DNA of 64,000 nucleotides from Streptomyces flavochromogenes. Lineage in GTDB: Bacteria; Actinomycetota; Actinomycetes; Streptomycetales; Streptomycetaceae. The translations under genes were made by a program, and so were the position numbers. A model generated the notes under the pieces. The model was given only the letters and a program-made list of their open reading frames with translations. It was not told where the DNA came from and made no database searches. Positions 50,462 to 58,742 of the stretch are shown here, one piece after another (within the stretch, counting starts at the first letter, position 1; the number at the start of each line of letters is the position of its first letter). Location: contig NZ_JNZO01000024.1 in assembly GCF_000717595.1 (NCBI RefSeq), positions 1 through 64,000 on the forward strand. Reading direction: 5' to 3'.

Positions 50462-50494
50462 GTTCCCGTGGCGTTCAGGCGGTGTTCGTGGCGG
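50462..50494 (+). promoter_or_regulatory. PHO box upstream of the PhoX-type phosphatase
   Basis: GTTC recurs at exactly 50462, 50473 and 50484, giving three contiguous 11-bp units. They resemble the PhoP box. The box ends 51 bases before ATG 50546. Confidence 0.7.
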
Positions 50495-50545
50495 CGCGGG
50501 AGGGTGGCCCGCGACATCCGGGCCAGCACAGGGAGAACACCACAC

Positions 50546-51982
50546 ATGCCCCTCAACCGCAGAGAGTTCACGAAGCAGTCCGCAGTCGCCGGTGCGGGCC
50601 TCGCCCTCACCGGTGTGGTCGGTGCTCTCGCCACCGCGCCCGAGGCCCTCGCCTCCGACGACCTGGAGACGTACGGAGCCGGCCACGGCCATGGTCATGG
50701 ACACGGCCACCGGCTCGGGTACGGAGAACTCGTCGCCGACCCCGAGGGGATGCTCGCCCTGCCCGCCGGGTTCTCGTACCGCGTCATCACCCACAGCGGT
50801 GTGACCCGGCTGGAGTCCGGCGAGTACACGCCCTCCAACCACGACGGCACCGCGGCCTTCGCCGGACCGCGCGGCACCACGTACCTGGTCAACAACCACG
50901 AGCTCAAGGGCACCCGCGACAAGTGGGACCACCCGGTCCCGCTCACCGAGGGGCTCGTCTACGACCCGGCCGCGGCCGGCGGCTGCACGGTCGTCGAGGT
51001 GCACCGTGACGGCACCGTCGCCGAGTGGGTCGGCATCGCCGGCACCTCCACCAACTGCGCCGGCGGCAGCACCGCCTGGGGCACCTGGCTGACGGGCGAG
51101 GAGAACTCGGACCGCGCCGGCGTCAACGGCATGACCAAGGACCACGGGTACATCTTCGAGGTCGACCCCCGCGACCGCCGCGCCAACCGCGCCCCGAAGC
51201 CGATCAAGGCCTTCGGCCGGTACGACCACGAGGCCGTCGTCATCGACCCCGGGCGCGGCCACGCCTACCTCACCGAGGACGCCTCCAACCCCAACGGGCT
51301 GCTCTTCCGCTGGGTGCCGCCGAAAGGCTTCGAGCACGGCCGTGGCAAGCTCCGTACCCTCGCCGACGACGCGGGTGTGCTCCAGGCCGCCAAGTGCATC
51401 GACTCCGCGGGCCGCTTCGTGGACGACCTCTCCCGGGCGACCCGGATCGGCACCGTCTACGGCGTGGACTGGGTCGACGTCCCGGACCGTGACGGCCGCA
51501 CCGTCTCCGTCCGCAAGCAGTTCACGGACGGAGTGATCACCCGCGCCCGCAAGCTGGAGGGCATGTGGTGGGCCGACGGCGGCGCGTACGTCGTCTCCTC
51601 CTACGCGCGCGAGGAGAGCCCCGGTGCCGCGCACGACGGCCAGGTCTGGTTCTACGACCCCAAGCGGCGCACCCTCACCCTCAAGGTGCTGCTCGGCGTG
51701 AACGCGAACCCGGACGTGGACGGCGCCTACGACGGCCCCGACAACATCACCGTCTCCCCGTACGGCGGGCTCGTCATCGCCGAGGACGGCGAGGGCGTCC
51801 AGCACCTCTTCGGCGCCACCGATTCGGGCCGCACCTACCCGATCGCCCGCAACGACCTCAACGGCAGCGAGTTCACCGGCGTGACCTTCTCGCCCGACGG
51901 TGACACGCTGTTCGCCAACATCCAGGACCCGGGCATCATGGTGGCGATCACCGGCCCTTGGCGCCGCCAGCCGCGCCGCTGA
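50546..51982 (+). CDS. PhoX-type alkaline phosphatase (DUF839), Tat-exported
   Basis: The 478-residue protein has a twin-arginine signal (NRREFTKQSA, Arg5-Arg6) and a DUF839/PhoX beta-propeller body with GEENSD, YDHEAVVIDP, EDASNPNGLLFRW and DNITVSPYGGLVIAEDG segments that carry metal and calcium ligands. Mature residues 45-56 are a Gly-His repeat, a possible metal-binding patch. PhoX enzymes are Ca- and Fe-dependent. The upstream PHO box supports a phosphate-starvation role. Confidence 0.88.
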   Translation: MPLNRREFTKQSAVAGAGLALTGVVGALATAPEALASDDLETYGAGHGHGHGHGHRLGYGELVADPEGMLALPAGFSYRVITHSGVTRLESGEYTPSNHDGTAAFAGPRGTTYLVNNHELKGTRDKWDHPVPLTEGLVYDPAAAGGCTVVEVHRDGTVAEWVGIAGTSTNCAGGSTAWGTWLTGEENSDRAGVNGMTKDHGYIFEVDPRDRRANRAPKPIKAFGRYDHEAVVIDPGRGHAYLTEDASNPNGLLFRWVPPKGFEHGRGKLRTLADDAGVLQAAKCIDSAGRFVDDLSRATRIGTVYGVDWVDVPDRDGRTVSVRKQFTDGVITRARKLEGMWWADGGAYVVSSYAREESPGAAHDGQVWFYDPKRRTLTLKVLLGVNANPDVDGAYDGPDNITVSPYGGLVIAEDGEGVQHLFGATDSGRTYPIARNDLNGSEFTGVTFSPDGDTLFANIQDPGIMVAITGPWRRQPRR

Positions 51983-52002
51983 CCCGCACCGGTCCTTCAC
52001 TT

Positions 52003-52017
52003 CTGACCTCTGGTCAG
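52003..52017. promoter_or_regulatory. CTGACC-N3-GGTCAG dyad upstream of gntR
   Basis: A 6-bp inverted repeat lies just before the larger palindrome and may be a second binding site. Confidence 0.4.
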
Positions 52018-52018
52018 C

Positions 52019-52053
52019 TCCATGGACTGACATCTAACATGTCAGTCCATGGA
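52019..52053. promoter_or_regulatory. 35-bp palindromic operator over the gntR start
   Basis: Perfect 15-bp arms, 52019-52033 and 52039-52053, flank a 5-base centre. They cover the predicted -10 (TAACAT, 52035-52040) and the ATG at 52049, so the regulator can repress itself. Confidence 0.75.
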
Positions 52054-52774
52054 CGCATTACGGCCCGTGGGCCGGACCCTGCTGCGTGACCGGGCCTACG
52101 AGGCGCTGCGCGAGGCCATCGTGCGCGGCGACCTCGCCCCCGGCGCTCCGCTCAAGGACGCCGACCTCGCCGACCGGCTGGGGCTCTCGCGCGCGCCCGT
52201 GCGCGAGGCCCTGGCCCGGCTCGGCGACGAGGGGCTCGTCGAGTCCAAGCCGCAGAGCTACACCCGGGTCACCCGGCCGGTCAGCCGGGTCGTCCGGGAC
52301 GCCGCCTCGGTGGTGCGGGTGATGCACGAACTCGCCGCCAGGACCGGCGTACCCCTGCTCGGGCCCGAGGGCATCCGGGCCATGCGCGAGGCCAACGAGC
52401 GTTTCGCCGCGGCCGTCCGCGCCTCCGACGTCGAGGCCGCCCTCCACGCCGACGACGAGCTGCACCAGGTCCTCGTCGTCGCCAGCGGCAACCACGCGGC
52501 CGCCGCCACGATCGCGCGGTACACCCCCCTGATCCGCCGTGTCGAGCGGCGCCTCTTCGGCGACGCCGGGAGCTGTGGCTCGGCCGAGCTGCACGCCCGG
52601 CTCATCGACGCGTGCGCGGCGGGCGACGCGGCGGAGGCGGTACGGGTCACCACGGAGATCTGGGCGGCCCTGGAGCAGCTGGCGGACGACGCCATCGAGG
52701 TGGCGGAGGTGACGGGCATTCCGGCGCCCACGCCGCCCGCCTCCTCCTCGTCGCACGGGTCCGCGGCTCCGTAG
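52049..52774 (+). CDS. FadR-type GntR regulator, probably of the ACC deaminase gene
   Basis: The 241-residue protein has a GntR winged helix (about residues 10-75, with LKDADLADRLGLSRAPVREALARL) and a C-terminal FCD helical domain with conserved Asp/His metal or ligand sites. A perfect palindrome overlaps its start codon and the -10, and no ribosome site is present, so the mRNA is probably leaderless and autoregulated. acdS follows 162 bases downstream, so it may control that gene too. Confidence 0.83.
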   Translation: MDALRPVGRTLLRDRAYEALREAIVRGDLAPGAPLKDADLADRLGLSRAPVREALARLGDEGLVESKPQSYTRVTRPVSRVVRDAASVVRVMHELAARTGVPLLGPEGIRAMREANERFAAAVRASDVEAALHADDELHQVLVVASGNHAAAATIARYTPLIRRVERRLFGDAGSCGSAELHARLIDACAAGDAAEAVRVTTEIWAALEQLADDAIEVAEVTGIPAPTPPASSSSHGSAAP

Positions 52775-52798
52775 CGCGTTCGGCCCACCTCCGGCCCG

Positions 52799-52893
52799 CG
52801 TCCGGCCCGTGAGCCCGTCCCCGCGTCCGGCCCGTGAGCCCGTCCCGACGTCCGGCCCGTGCGCCGGTCCCCCGTCCGGCCGTGCCCGTCCCC
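52799..52893 (+). repeat. 25-bp tandem repeat before acdS
   Basis: CGTCCGGCCCG begins at 52799, 52824 and 52849, an exact 25-bp period, and a shorter fourth unit begins at 52873. The units share a CCGTGAGCCCGTCCC-like second half in the first two. The array ends about 44 bases before the acdS TTG. Confidence 0.7.
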
Positions 52894-52936
52894 CGCGCCA
52901 CCGTCGACCAGCAGCCGTCACTCACCGGGAGCCGCT

Positions 52937-53956
52937 TTGCCGATCACCGACTTCGACCGCTACCCGCTCCTCTTCGGGCCCTCGCCGGTCCACCCCCTCG
53001 AACGGCTCACCCACCACCTCGGCGGCGCCACCCTCTGGGCCAAGCGCGAGGACTGCAACTCCGGTGTGGCGTACGGCGGGAACAAGACCCGCAAGCTGGA
53101 GTACCTGGTCGCCGACGCCCTCGCCCAGGGCTGCGACACCCTGGTCTCCATCGGCGGCGTCCAGTCCAACCACACCCGTCAGGTCGCCGCCGTCGCCGCC
53201 CGTGCCGGGCTGCGCTGCGTCCTCGTCCAGGAGAGCTGGGTCGACTGGCCCGACTCCGTCTACGACAAGGTCGGCAACATCCTGATCAGCCGCCTCGCGG
53301 GCGCCGACGTACGCCTGGTGAAGGCGGGCTTCGGGATCGGCTTCAAGGAGAGCTGGGAGCTGGCCCTGCGGGAGGTCGAGGAGAGCGGAGGCAAGCCGTA
53401 CGCGATCCCGGCAGGGGCCTCGGACCACCGGCTCGGCGGGCTCGGCTTCGCGAACTGGGCGTACGAGGTGGCGGAGCAGGAGAGCGAACTCGGCGTCTTC
53501 TTCGACACGGTGGTCGTCTGCTCGGTGACCGGCTCCACCCAGGCCGGGATGGTCGCGGGCTTCGCCGCGCTCGCCGAGGAGGTGGGCGGACCGGCCCGCC
53601 GCATCATCGGCGTCGACGCCTCCGCGAAGCCGGGGCCGACGCACGAGCAGGTCACCCGGATCGCCCGGGACACCGCCGCTCTCATCGGCGTCGAGCGGCC
53701 GGTGACGGCGGCCGACGTCGAGCTGGACGAGCGCTATCACGCCGGCGTGTACGGCATCCCGGACGAGGCGACCCTCGACGCGATGAGGCTCGCCGCCCGC
53801 ACCGAGGGCATGGTCACCGATCCCGTGTACGAGGGGAAGTCGATGGCGGGACTGATCGATCTGGTGGACCGGGGAGAGATCGGCCGGGACTCGACCGTGC
53901 TCTACGCCCACCTCGGCGGCCAGCCCGCCCTCAACGCGTACAGCGCCCTGTTCTGA
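52937..53956 (+). CDS. acdS: 1-aminocyclopropane-1-carboxylate deaminase
   Basis: AcdS cleaves the ethylene precursor ACC to ammonia and 2-oxobutyrate, a trait of plant-associated bacteria. The 339-residue PLP enzyme has cofactor Lys50 in [11 protein letters not shown], the [14 protein letters not shown] segment, and the discriminating Glu in ARTEGM and Leu in YAHLGG that separate true ACC deaminases from D-cysteine desulfhydrases. Start is TTG 52937, with GGGAG about 6 bases upstream. It is paired with a FadR-type regulator. Confidence 0.9.
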   Translation: MPITDFDRYPLLFGPSPVHPLERLTHHLGGATLWAKREDCNSGVAYGGNKTRKLEYLVADALAQGCDTLVSIGGVQSNHTRQVAAVAARAGLRCVLVQESWVDWPDSVYDKVGNILISRLAGADVRLVKAGFGIGFKESWELALREVEESGGKPYAIPAGASDHRLGGLGFANWAYEVAEQESELGVFFDTVVVCSVTGSTQAGMVAGFAALAEEVGGPARRIIGVDASAKPGPTHEQVTRIARDTAALIGVERPVTAADVELDERYHAGVYGIPDEATLDAMRLAARTEGMVTDPVYEGKSMAGLIDLVDRGEIGRDSTVLYAHLGGQPALNAYSALF

Positions 53957-53965
53957 TCCGGGAAC

Positions 53966-53994
53966 CCGGCCGCTCAGAGTGCCTGGGCGGCCGG
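53966..53994. terminator. hairpin between acdS and the TerD-like gene
   Basis: An 8-bp stem, 53966-53973 with 53987-53994, overlaps the TerD-like stop. Confidence 0.35.
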
Positions 53995-55209
53995 CTTCAC
54001 CATGCCCCGGACGGTCCGCGACTTCACGAACTCGCCCATCGCCGTCATCTCCCACTCGCCGGAGAACTGCTTGATCAGCTTGGCCATCATCACGCCGGTC
54101 TGCGGCTCGGCGGTGGTCAGGTCGAAGCGGACCAGCTCCTCGCCCGTCGCCGCGTCGATCAGCCGGCAGTAGGCCTTGGCGACCTCGGTGAACTTCTGCC
54201 CGGAGAACGAGTTCACCGTGAACACCAGACCGGTGGCGTCGGCGGGCAGCCGGCCGAGGTCGACGACGATCACCTCGTCGTCGCCCGCGCCCTCACCGGT
54301 GAGGTTGTCGCCGGAGTGCTTCACCGAGCCGTTGAGGATGGACAGCTTGCCGAAGTAGCAGCTGTCCAGGTGGTTGCGCTGCGGGCCGTACGCGATGACG
54401 GAGGCGTCCAGGTCGATGTCCTTGCCCCGGTACGCGGGCTCCCAGCCGAGGCCCATCTTGACCTGGGAGAGCAGCGGACGGCCGCCCTTGACCAGGGACA
54501 CCGTCTGGTTCTTCTGGAGGCTGACCCGGCCCTTGTCGAGGTTGATCTTGCCGGAGGGGGCGGGGGCCGGGGGAGCGGGCGGCGTGGCGGCCGCGATCCG
54601 GGGGTCCACCGGGGCGACGGGCGGCGCGGGCGGGGCCGGGGGTGCCACCGGAGGGGCGACGGGGGCGGGCGGGGCGACGGGGGCGGCGGCGGCCGGGGCG
54701 GCGGGCTCGTCGTCCACCGAGACGCCGAAGTCGGTCGCGATGCCCGCCAGGCCGTTCGCATAGCCCTGGCCGACGGCACGGGCCTTCCACCCGCCGTTGC
54801 GCAGATAGATCTCGACGACGACGAGTGCCGTCTCGGTGGCCAGCTGCGGCGGGGTGAAGGTGGCGAGGACGGTGCCGTCGTCCGCGTTGCGAAGGGTGGC
54901 GGTGGGCTCGATGCCCTGGAAGGTCTGGCCCGCGGCGTCGGGGCTCGCGGTGACGACGATCCTCTCGATGCCGGCCGGGACGGCGCCGGTGTCCACCAGG
55001 ATCGCGTCGGGGGCGGCACCGCCGCCGGAGCGGTAGGTGACACCGGGGCCGGACGGCTGGTTGTAGAAGATGAAGTCGTCGTCCGAGCGCACCTTGCCGT
55101 TGGCGCCGAGCAGCAGGCCCGAGACGTCGAGCCGCACCGGGGCGGCGACGTCCACCGCCACGCGCGCGGCGGTGAGAGGGATGTTCGAGCCGGGGGTCAT
55201 AGCGGTCAT
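53974..55209 (-). CDS. double TerD-domain (tellurium resistance-like) protein
   Basis: The 411-residue protein has two TerD-like domains: residues about 1-160 (FIFYNQPSGPG, GVTYRSGGG) and about 225-410 (LGWEPAYRGKDIDLDAS, DDEVIVVDLGRLPADATG). A Pro/Ala/Val-rich linker of about 60 residues joins them. TerD domains bind calcium and are linked to stress tolerance. The second domain keeps more of the acidic calcium-site residues. The start at 55209 or 55200 is possible. Confidence 0.85.
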   Translation of the reverse strand: MTAMTPGSNIPLTAARVAVDVAAPVRLDVSGLLLGANGKVRSDDDFIFYNQPSGPGVTYRSGGGAAPDAILVDTGAVPAGIERIVVTASPDAAGQTFQGIEPTATLRNADDGTVLATFTPPQLATETALVVVEIYLRNGGWKARAVGQGYANGLAGIATDFGVSVDDEPAAPAAAAPVAPPAPVAPPVAPPAPPAPPVAPVDPRIAAATPPAPPAPAPSGKINLDKGRVSLQKNQTVSLVKGGRPLLSQVKMGLGWEPAYRGKDIDLDASVIAYGPQRNHLDSCYFGKLSILNGSVKHSGDNLTGEGAGDDEVIVVDLGRLPADATGLVFTVNSFSGQKFTEVAKAYCRLIDAATGEELVRFDLTTAEPQTGVMMAKLIKQFSGEWEMTAMGEFVKSRTVRGMVKPAAQAL

Positions 55210-55245
55210 GCCTGGGCTAACGAACCGGGCACCTTTGCCGTTCCC

Positions 55246-55521
55246 TTACCCTCGGCCGGTTCGGCCACCTTGATTACGGGGGTGGTTCCTGGCCTGCCGC
55301 TCGTTGCCGAAGCGGTACGAGCCCGTCCACCGGGCCATGACGAGCTGGGAGTCGCCCGACTCGACCTCGGCGAGGAACTTCTCCGCGCGGGCGCCGCGCA
55401 GCACGCCCGCGGCGCGACCCAGGTGGGTGAGGACCACCGAGCCGTCCCGGCGCTGTTCGTACGTGAATCCATGGGGTCGTGGCATGCCGGGCATCCTGCC
55501 GTTCCCGGTCAGATCCGTCAT
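55246..55521 (-). CDS. small conserved protein of unknown function
   Basis: The product (91 residues from ATG 55521) has a core PRPHGFTYEQRRDGSVVLTHLG followed by LRGARAEKFLAEVESGDSQLVMARWTG and a basic end NHPRNQGGR. It has no signal or membrane segment. ATG 55485 (MPRPHG, AGGA 9 bases upstream) is the better ribosome-site start and gives 79 residues. It lies 36 bases before the TerD-like gene and overlaps the promoter of the divergent AraC gene. Confidence 0.6.
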   Translation of the reverse strand: MTDLTGNGRMPGMPRPHGFTYEQRRDGSVVLTHLGRAAGVLRGARAEKFLAEVESGDSQLVMARWTGSYRFGNERQARNHPRNQGGRTGRG

Positions 55522-55526
55522 ATGAA

Positions 55527-55532
55527 TATTCT
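55527..55532 (+). promoter_or_regulatory. -10 box predicting a leaderless AraC mRNA
   Basis: TATTCT fits TANNNT and ends 8 bases before ATG 55541, with no ribosome site. Confidence 0.45.
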
Positions 55533-55540
55533 TTCGACCC

Positions 55541-56569
55541 ATGGGTGCAGTGGGGGCGGAGGGGCCGGTGGAACCGGCGGGGCTGGGGGGCGCTGTGGGC
55601 AGGGTCGACGGGAGCTGTTTTCGGACAGAGGACGTGGACGAGGCGCGCGTGGAGCTCGACGCCCGCTACTACGCGAACCGGATGGACCTCGTCGATCGTG
55701 AGCGTCGCCCCTTCGCGGCGCGCTTCGACACGGTCGTGCTGGGCCCCCTGGTCATCGGTGACCTGAGCTGCGGGGCCGATGTGCGGATGAGCTTCGGGGA
55801 GCTGGGCGCGTACCACCTGAACGCACCGCTCAGCGGGCGGATGGAGATGCGCCAGGGCGGGGCCTCGATCGTCGCGACGGAGACCGAGGCCCTGCTGCTC
55901 GACCCGGCGGGCGACACCTTCCTCGACCGCTGGACCGGAGACTGCCGGACCCTGTCGGTCAAGGTCGGGGCGGCCGAGCTGCGCGAGCGCCTGGAGGCGC
56001 TGACCGGCCGCCCGCCCAGGGGCCCGCTCGTCTTCGCGCCCGGCCTGGACATCACGCGTGGTCCCGGTCTGAGCTGGGTGCGGTTCGCCCGCCAGGTCGC
56101 AGCGGAGGCGCTCGCCGGCGAAGGCCTCGCCCGGCACGAGCTGGTGGCGCGTCCTCTGCAGGAGGCGCTGCTCAACGGGCTGCTCCTGGCCGCCGAGCAC
56201 CCCTGGCGCGAGGCGCTCGCGCACCCGGGGGAGCCGCGGCGGCCGGCCCCGGTCAAGCGCGTGATGGACGCGGTGCGGGAGCGGCCCGAGCATCCGTTCA
56301 CGACCACCGAGCTGGCCTCCCTGGCCCGGGTGAGCGTGCGCCGCCTCCAGGAGTCGTTCCGCGAGTACGTGGGGATGTCGCCGATGGCGTACGTGCGGGA
56401 GGTCCGCCTCGACCGGGCCCGCGAGGAGCTGCGGGCGGCCGCGCCGGACGAGGTGGGCGTGAGCGAGGTGGCCTGGCGCTGGGGCTTCGCCCACCAGGGT
56501 CGTTTCGCGGCGCGCTACCGGGAGAAGTTCGGCGAGTCGCCGTCGGAGACATTGCGCGGGTGCCGCTGA
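55541..56569 (+). CDS. AraC family transcriptional regulator
   Basis: The 342-residue protein has an N-terminal AraC-binding-like (cupin) ligand region, about residues 40-180 with YHLNAPLSGRMEMR, and a C-terminal pair of helix-turn-helices: TTTELASLARVSVRRLQESFREYVGMSPMAYVREVRL and the GVSEVAWRWGFAHQGRFAARYREKFGESP signature. The start at 55541 follows a -10 box by 8 bases. It resembles regulators of aromatic or alcohol catabolism but its target is unknown. Confidence 0.85.
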   Translation: MGAVGAEGPVEPAGLGGAVGRVDGSCFRTEDVDEARVELDARYYANRMDLVDRERRPFAARFDTVVLGPLVIGDLSCGADVRMSFGELGAYHLNAPLSGRMEMRQGGASIVATETEALLLDPAGDTFLDRWTGDCRTLSVKVGAAELRERLEALTGRPPRGPLVFAPGLDITRGPGLSWVRFARQVAAEALAGEGLARHELVARPLQEALLNGLLLAAEHPWREALAHPGEPRRPAPVKRVMDAVRERPEHPFTTTELASLARVSVRRLQESFREYVGMSPMAYVREVRLDRAREELRAAAPDEVGVSEVAWRWGFAHQGRFAARYREKFGESPSETLRGCR

Positions 56570-56576
56570 GGGGCTG

Positions 56577-56606
56577 TCCGCACGGGCGGCGCGGGGGCCG
56601 TGCGGA
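56577..56606 (+). terminator. hairpin after the araC gene
   Basis: A 9-bp stem, 56577-56585 with 56598-56606, has a 12-base loop. Confidence 0.5.
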
Positions 56607-56863
56607 CGGCGCCGCAGGTCCGGCGTACGCCGGGGCGCGCAGGGGGCGCGTAATTCGTTGACCGGCGGCGTTCCATGCATCAACCCGCCGCGCATTCCGG
56701 ACAGAGGCCGCGTTCCGCGGCTCGCGATGATCTTCGTGCGGGCCTACGGTGAGCAGGTCCGGCGCCAGCGTGCACCGTGACCCGGGCCCCGGCCGGCTCC
56801 CCCGTATCAGTCCGGCCGGGTCCTGCGTACCCCTGCTCGCTCCCGCCCGTGCGCCGGGAAGCC

Positions 56864-57622
56864 TCAGGCGAGGCCTCCGTTGCTCATCAGCAGCTGCCCG
56901 TTGATCCACTGCCCCTCGGGCGAGCAGAGGAAGTCCACCAGGTGCGCGGTGTCCCGAGGGGTGCCGAGGCGGCCGAGCGGCGTCTGCCGCACCATCTCCT
57001 CCCGGAGCGGCTCCGTCATCCAGCCGGTGTCGATCGGACCCGGATTGACGACGTTGGCGGTGACCCCGAGGTGCGCGAGCTCGCGCGCGGCGGCCAGCGT
57101 GATGCGGTCGAGAGCGCCCTTGCTCGCCCCGTACGGGAGGTTCCCCACGGTGTGGTCGCTCGTCAGGGCGACGACGCGGCCGGCCCCGGAAGGGCCGGTG
57201 AACCGTCGGCCGTATTCCCGGATCAGCAGCCAGGACGCGCGCGTGTTGACCGCGAAATGGCGGTCGAAGCTCTCGACGGTGGTGTCGAGGAGCCCGGAGT
57301 CGACCGACTCGCAGTGGCACATGACGAGGGCCGTGACCGGGCGCCCGAGCCGCTCCTCGGCCGTGTCGAAGACGCGCGCGGGTGCCTCGGGGTCGGCGAG
57401 GTCTGCCTCGACGGCCGTGCAGGCGGCACCCCGCGCGGCGAGCCGCTCGGCGAGGGCCGCGGCCGCGCCCCGTTCCTCGCCCCACTCCATGCGCCGGTCG
57501 TACGGGGTCCAGTACGTGAACGCGACATCCCAGCCGGACTCCGCGAGGCGGTCGGCGATGCCCGCGCCGATGCCGACCGTACGGCCGACGCCGGTCACGA
57601 GGGCGAGCGGGCGGTGGTCCAT
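56864..57622 (-). CDS. SDR family oxidoreductase
   Basis: The 252-residue SDR has the cofactor segment TGVGRTVGIGAGIA, a Ser in ALTSDHT, the YGASK catalytic pair and a C-terminal PEGQWINGQLLMSNGG. It lies 50 bases after the uronate dehydrogenase-like gene on the same strand, suggesting cotranscription. Start ATG 57622 (MDHRPLALVTG) is chosen. A role in the adjacent sugar-acid cluster is inferred only from position. Confidence 0.8.
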   Translation of the reverse strand: MDHRPLALVTGVGRTVGIGAGIADRLAESGWDVAFTYWTPYDRRMEWGEERGAAAALAERLAARGAACTAVEADLADPEAPARVFDTAEERLGRPVTALVMCHCESVDSGLLDTTVESFDRHFAVNTRASWLLIREYGRRFTGPSGAGRVVALTSDHTVGNLPYGASKGALDRITLAAARELAHLGVTANVVNPGPIDTGWMTEPLREEMVRQTPLGRLGTPRDTAHLVDFLCSPEGQWINGQLLMSNGGLA

Positions 57623-57672
57623 GGGGATGCTCCTGTCGTTCGGTGCGGTCGCCGGTGCGGGGTCGCGCGGAA

Positions 57673-58482
57673 TCAGTGCGGCCACTGGGGCGGGGACACG
57701 CAGAAGTGGCCGCCCAGGTAGAGGGCGTCGGCGCTGTCCTCCGGCGGGAAGCCCTTCTCGGCGATGAGCTTCTCCGCGTAGACCTCGGAGTCGTCCTGCG
57801 GGGCGAAGCCGAGCGCCCGGGCCGAGGAGAGGTCCCACCACGCGCGCGTGTTGGCGGACGAGCCGTAGACGACCGTGTGGGCCACGTCCTCGGCGGTGAG
57901 CGCGGCGTGCAGGAGCCGGGCGCCGTCGGCCGGGCTGAGCCACATCGACAGCATCCGGACCGAGGTGGGTTCGGGGAAGCAGGAGCCGATGCGGACCGAG
58001 ACGGTCTCGACGCCGTGCAGGTCCCAGTAGAGCTGTGCCAGGTCCTCGCCGAAGCACTTCGACAGGCCGTAGAAGGTGTCGGGGCGGTGCGGGGTGTCGA
58101 CCGGCACGAGCGGGTCGCCCTCGCGCGGCTGCCGGGTGAAGCCGACGGCGTGGTTGCTGGAGGCGAACACCACGCGCGGGACGCCCTCCTCGCGGGCGGC
58201 CTCGTAGAGGTTGTACGTCCCGGCGATGTTGGCGGCCATGATCTTGTCGAAGGTCGACTCCAGGGAGATGCCCGCCAGGTGCACGATCGCGTCGACGCCC
58301 CGGACCGCCTCGCGCAGTGCCGCGCGGTCCGCGAGGTCGGCGACGATCGCGTCCGGCGCCCCCGGCACGGGGGCGACGTCCAGGAGGCGGAGCTCGTAGC
58401 CATGCGGGGGCAGCAGCTCCCGCATCAGCGTGCCGACGCCTCCGGCGGCGCCGGTGAGCAGGACGGTGCGGGGTACGGCCAT
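57673..58482 (-). CDS. NAD-dependent uronate dehydrogenase-like protein
   Basis: The 269-residue extended SDR has the TGAAGGVGT nucleotide loop, HLAG, SSNHAVG, catalytic YGLSK and a C-terminal ADALYLGGHFC segment. It resembles uronate dehydrogenase (Udh), which oxidises D-glucuronate and D-galacturonate to aldaro-lactones. The adjacent KDG dehydratase gene supports a hexuronate oxidation role. GGAGGAG precedes ATG 58482. A direct-repeat array lies in its promoter. Confidence 0.75.
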   Translation of the reverse strand: MAVPRTVLLTGAAGGVGTLMRELLPPHGYELRLLDVAPVPGAPDAIVADLADRAALREAVRGVDAIVHLAGISLESTFDKIMAANIAGTYNLYEAAREEGVPRVVFASSNHAVGFTRQPREGDPLVPVDTPHRPDTFYGLSKCFGEDLAQLYWDLHGVETVSVRIGSCFPEPTSVRMLSMWLSPADGARLLHAALTAEDVAHTVVYGSSANTRAWWDLSSARALGFAPQDDSEVYAEKLIAEKGFPPEDSADALYLGGHFCVSPPQWPH

Positions 58483-58506
58483 GAAGGGGATCTCCTCCGT
58501 CGAGCG

Positions 58507-58558
58507 GCATGCGGTGGCATTCAACTGCATACCGTGGCATTCACGTGAGTGGAATTCA
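58507..58558. promoter_or_regulatory. GTGG(C/A)ATTCA direct-repeat array upstream of the uronate dehydrogenase gene
   Basis: GTGGCATTCA occurs at 58514 and 58534 (within 20-bp repeats at 58507-58546), and GTGGAATTCA at 58549. The periods are 20 and 15 bp. It looks like an array for a transcription factor. Confidence 0.6.
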
Positions 58559-58683
58559 CAACCGTGGACACGCTAGGGAGCGGCCCGACGGAGCGTCAAG
58601 AGTGTGCGACAGGGCGCGTTCTCTCCTTGACCGGCCCTTCCGTGCTGTTCTAGCGTGCGGAGCGTCAGCGTTCAAGAATATGG

Positions 58684-58694
58684 ATGACAGTCAT
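58684..58694. promoter_or_regulatory. ATGAC-A-GTCAT palindrome before the KDG dehydratase gene
   Basis: An 11-bp perfect palindrome lies about 49 bases before GTG 58743, positioned to control that gene. Confidence 0.45.
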
Positions 58695-58742
58695 AACTGT
58701 GCACGAGATGGCCCTGCACGACGGACTTCCCTGGGAGCGACC

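Noticed and set aside
52799..52893. CRISPR-like array at the 25-bp repeats
   Set aside because: The units are contiguous with no unique spacers, so this is a tandem repeat, not a CRISPR.
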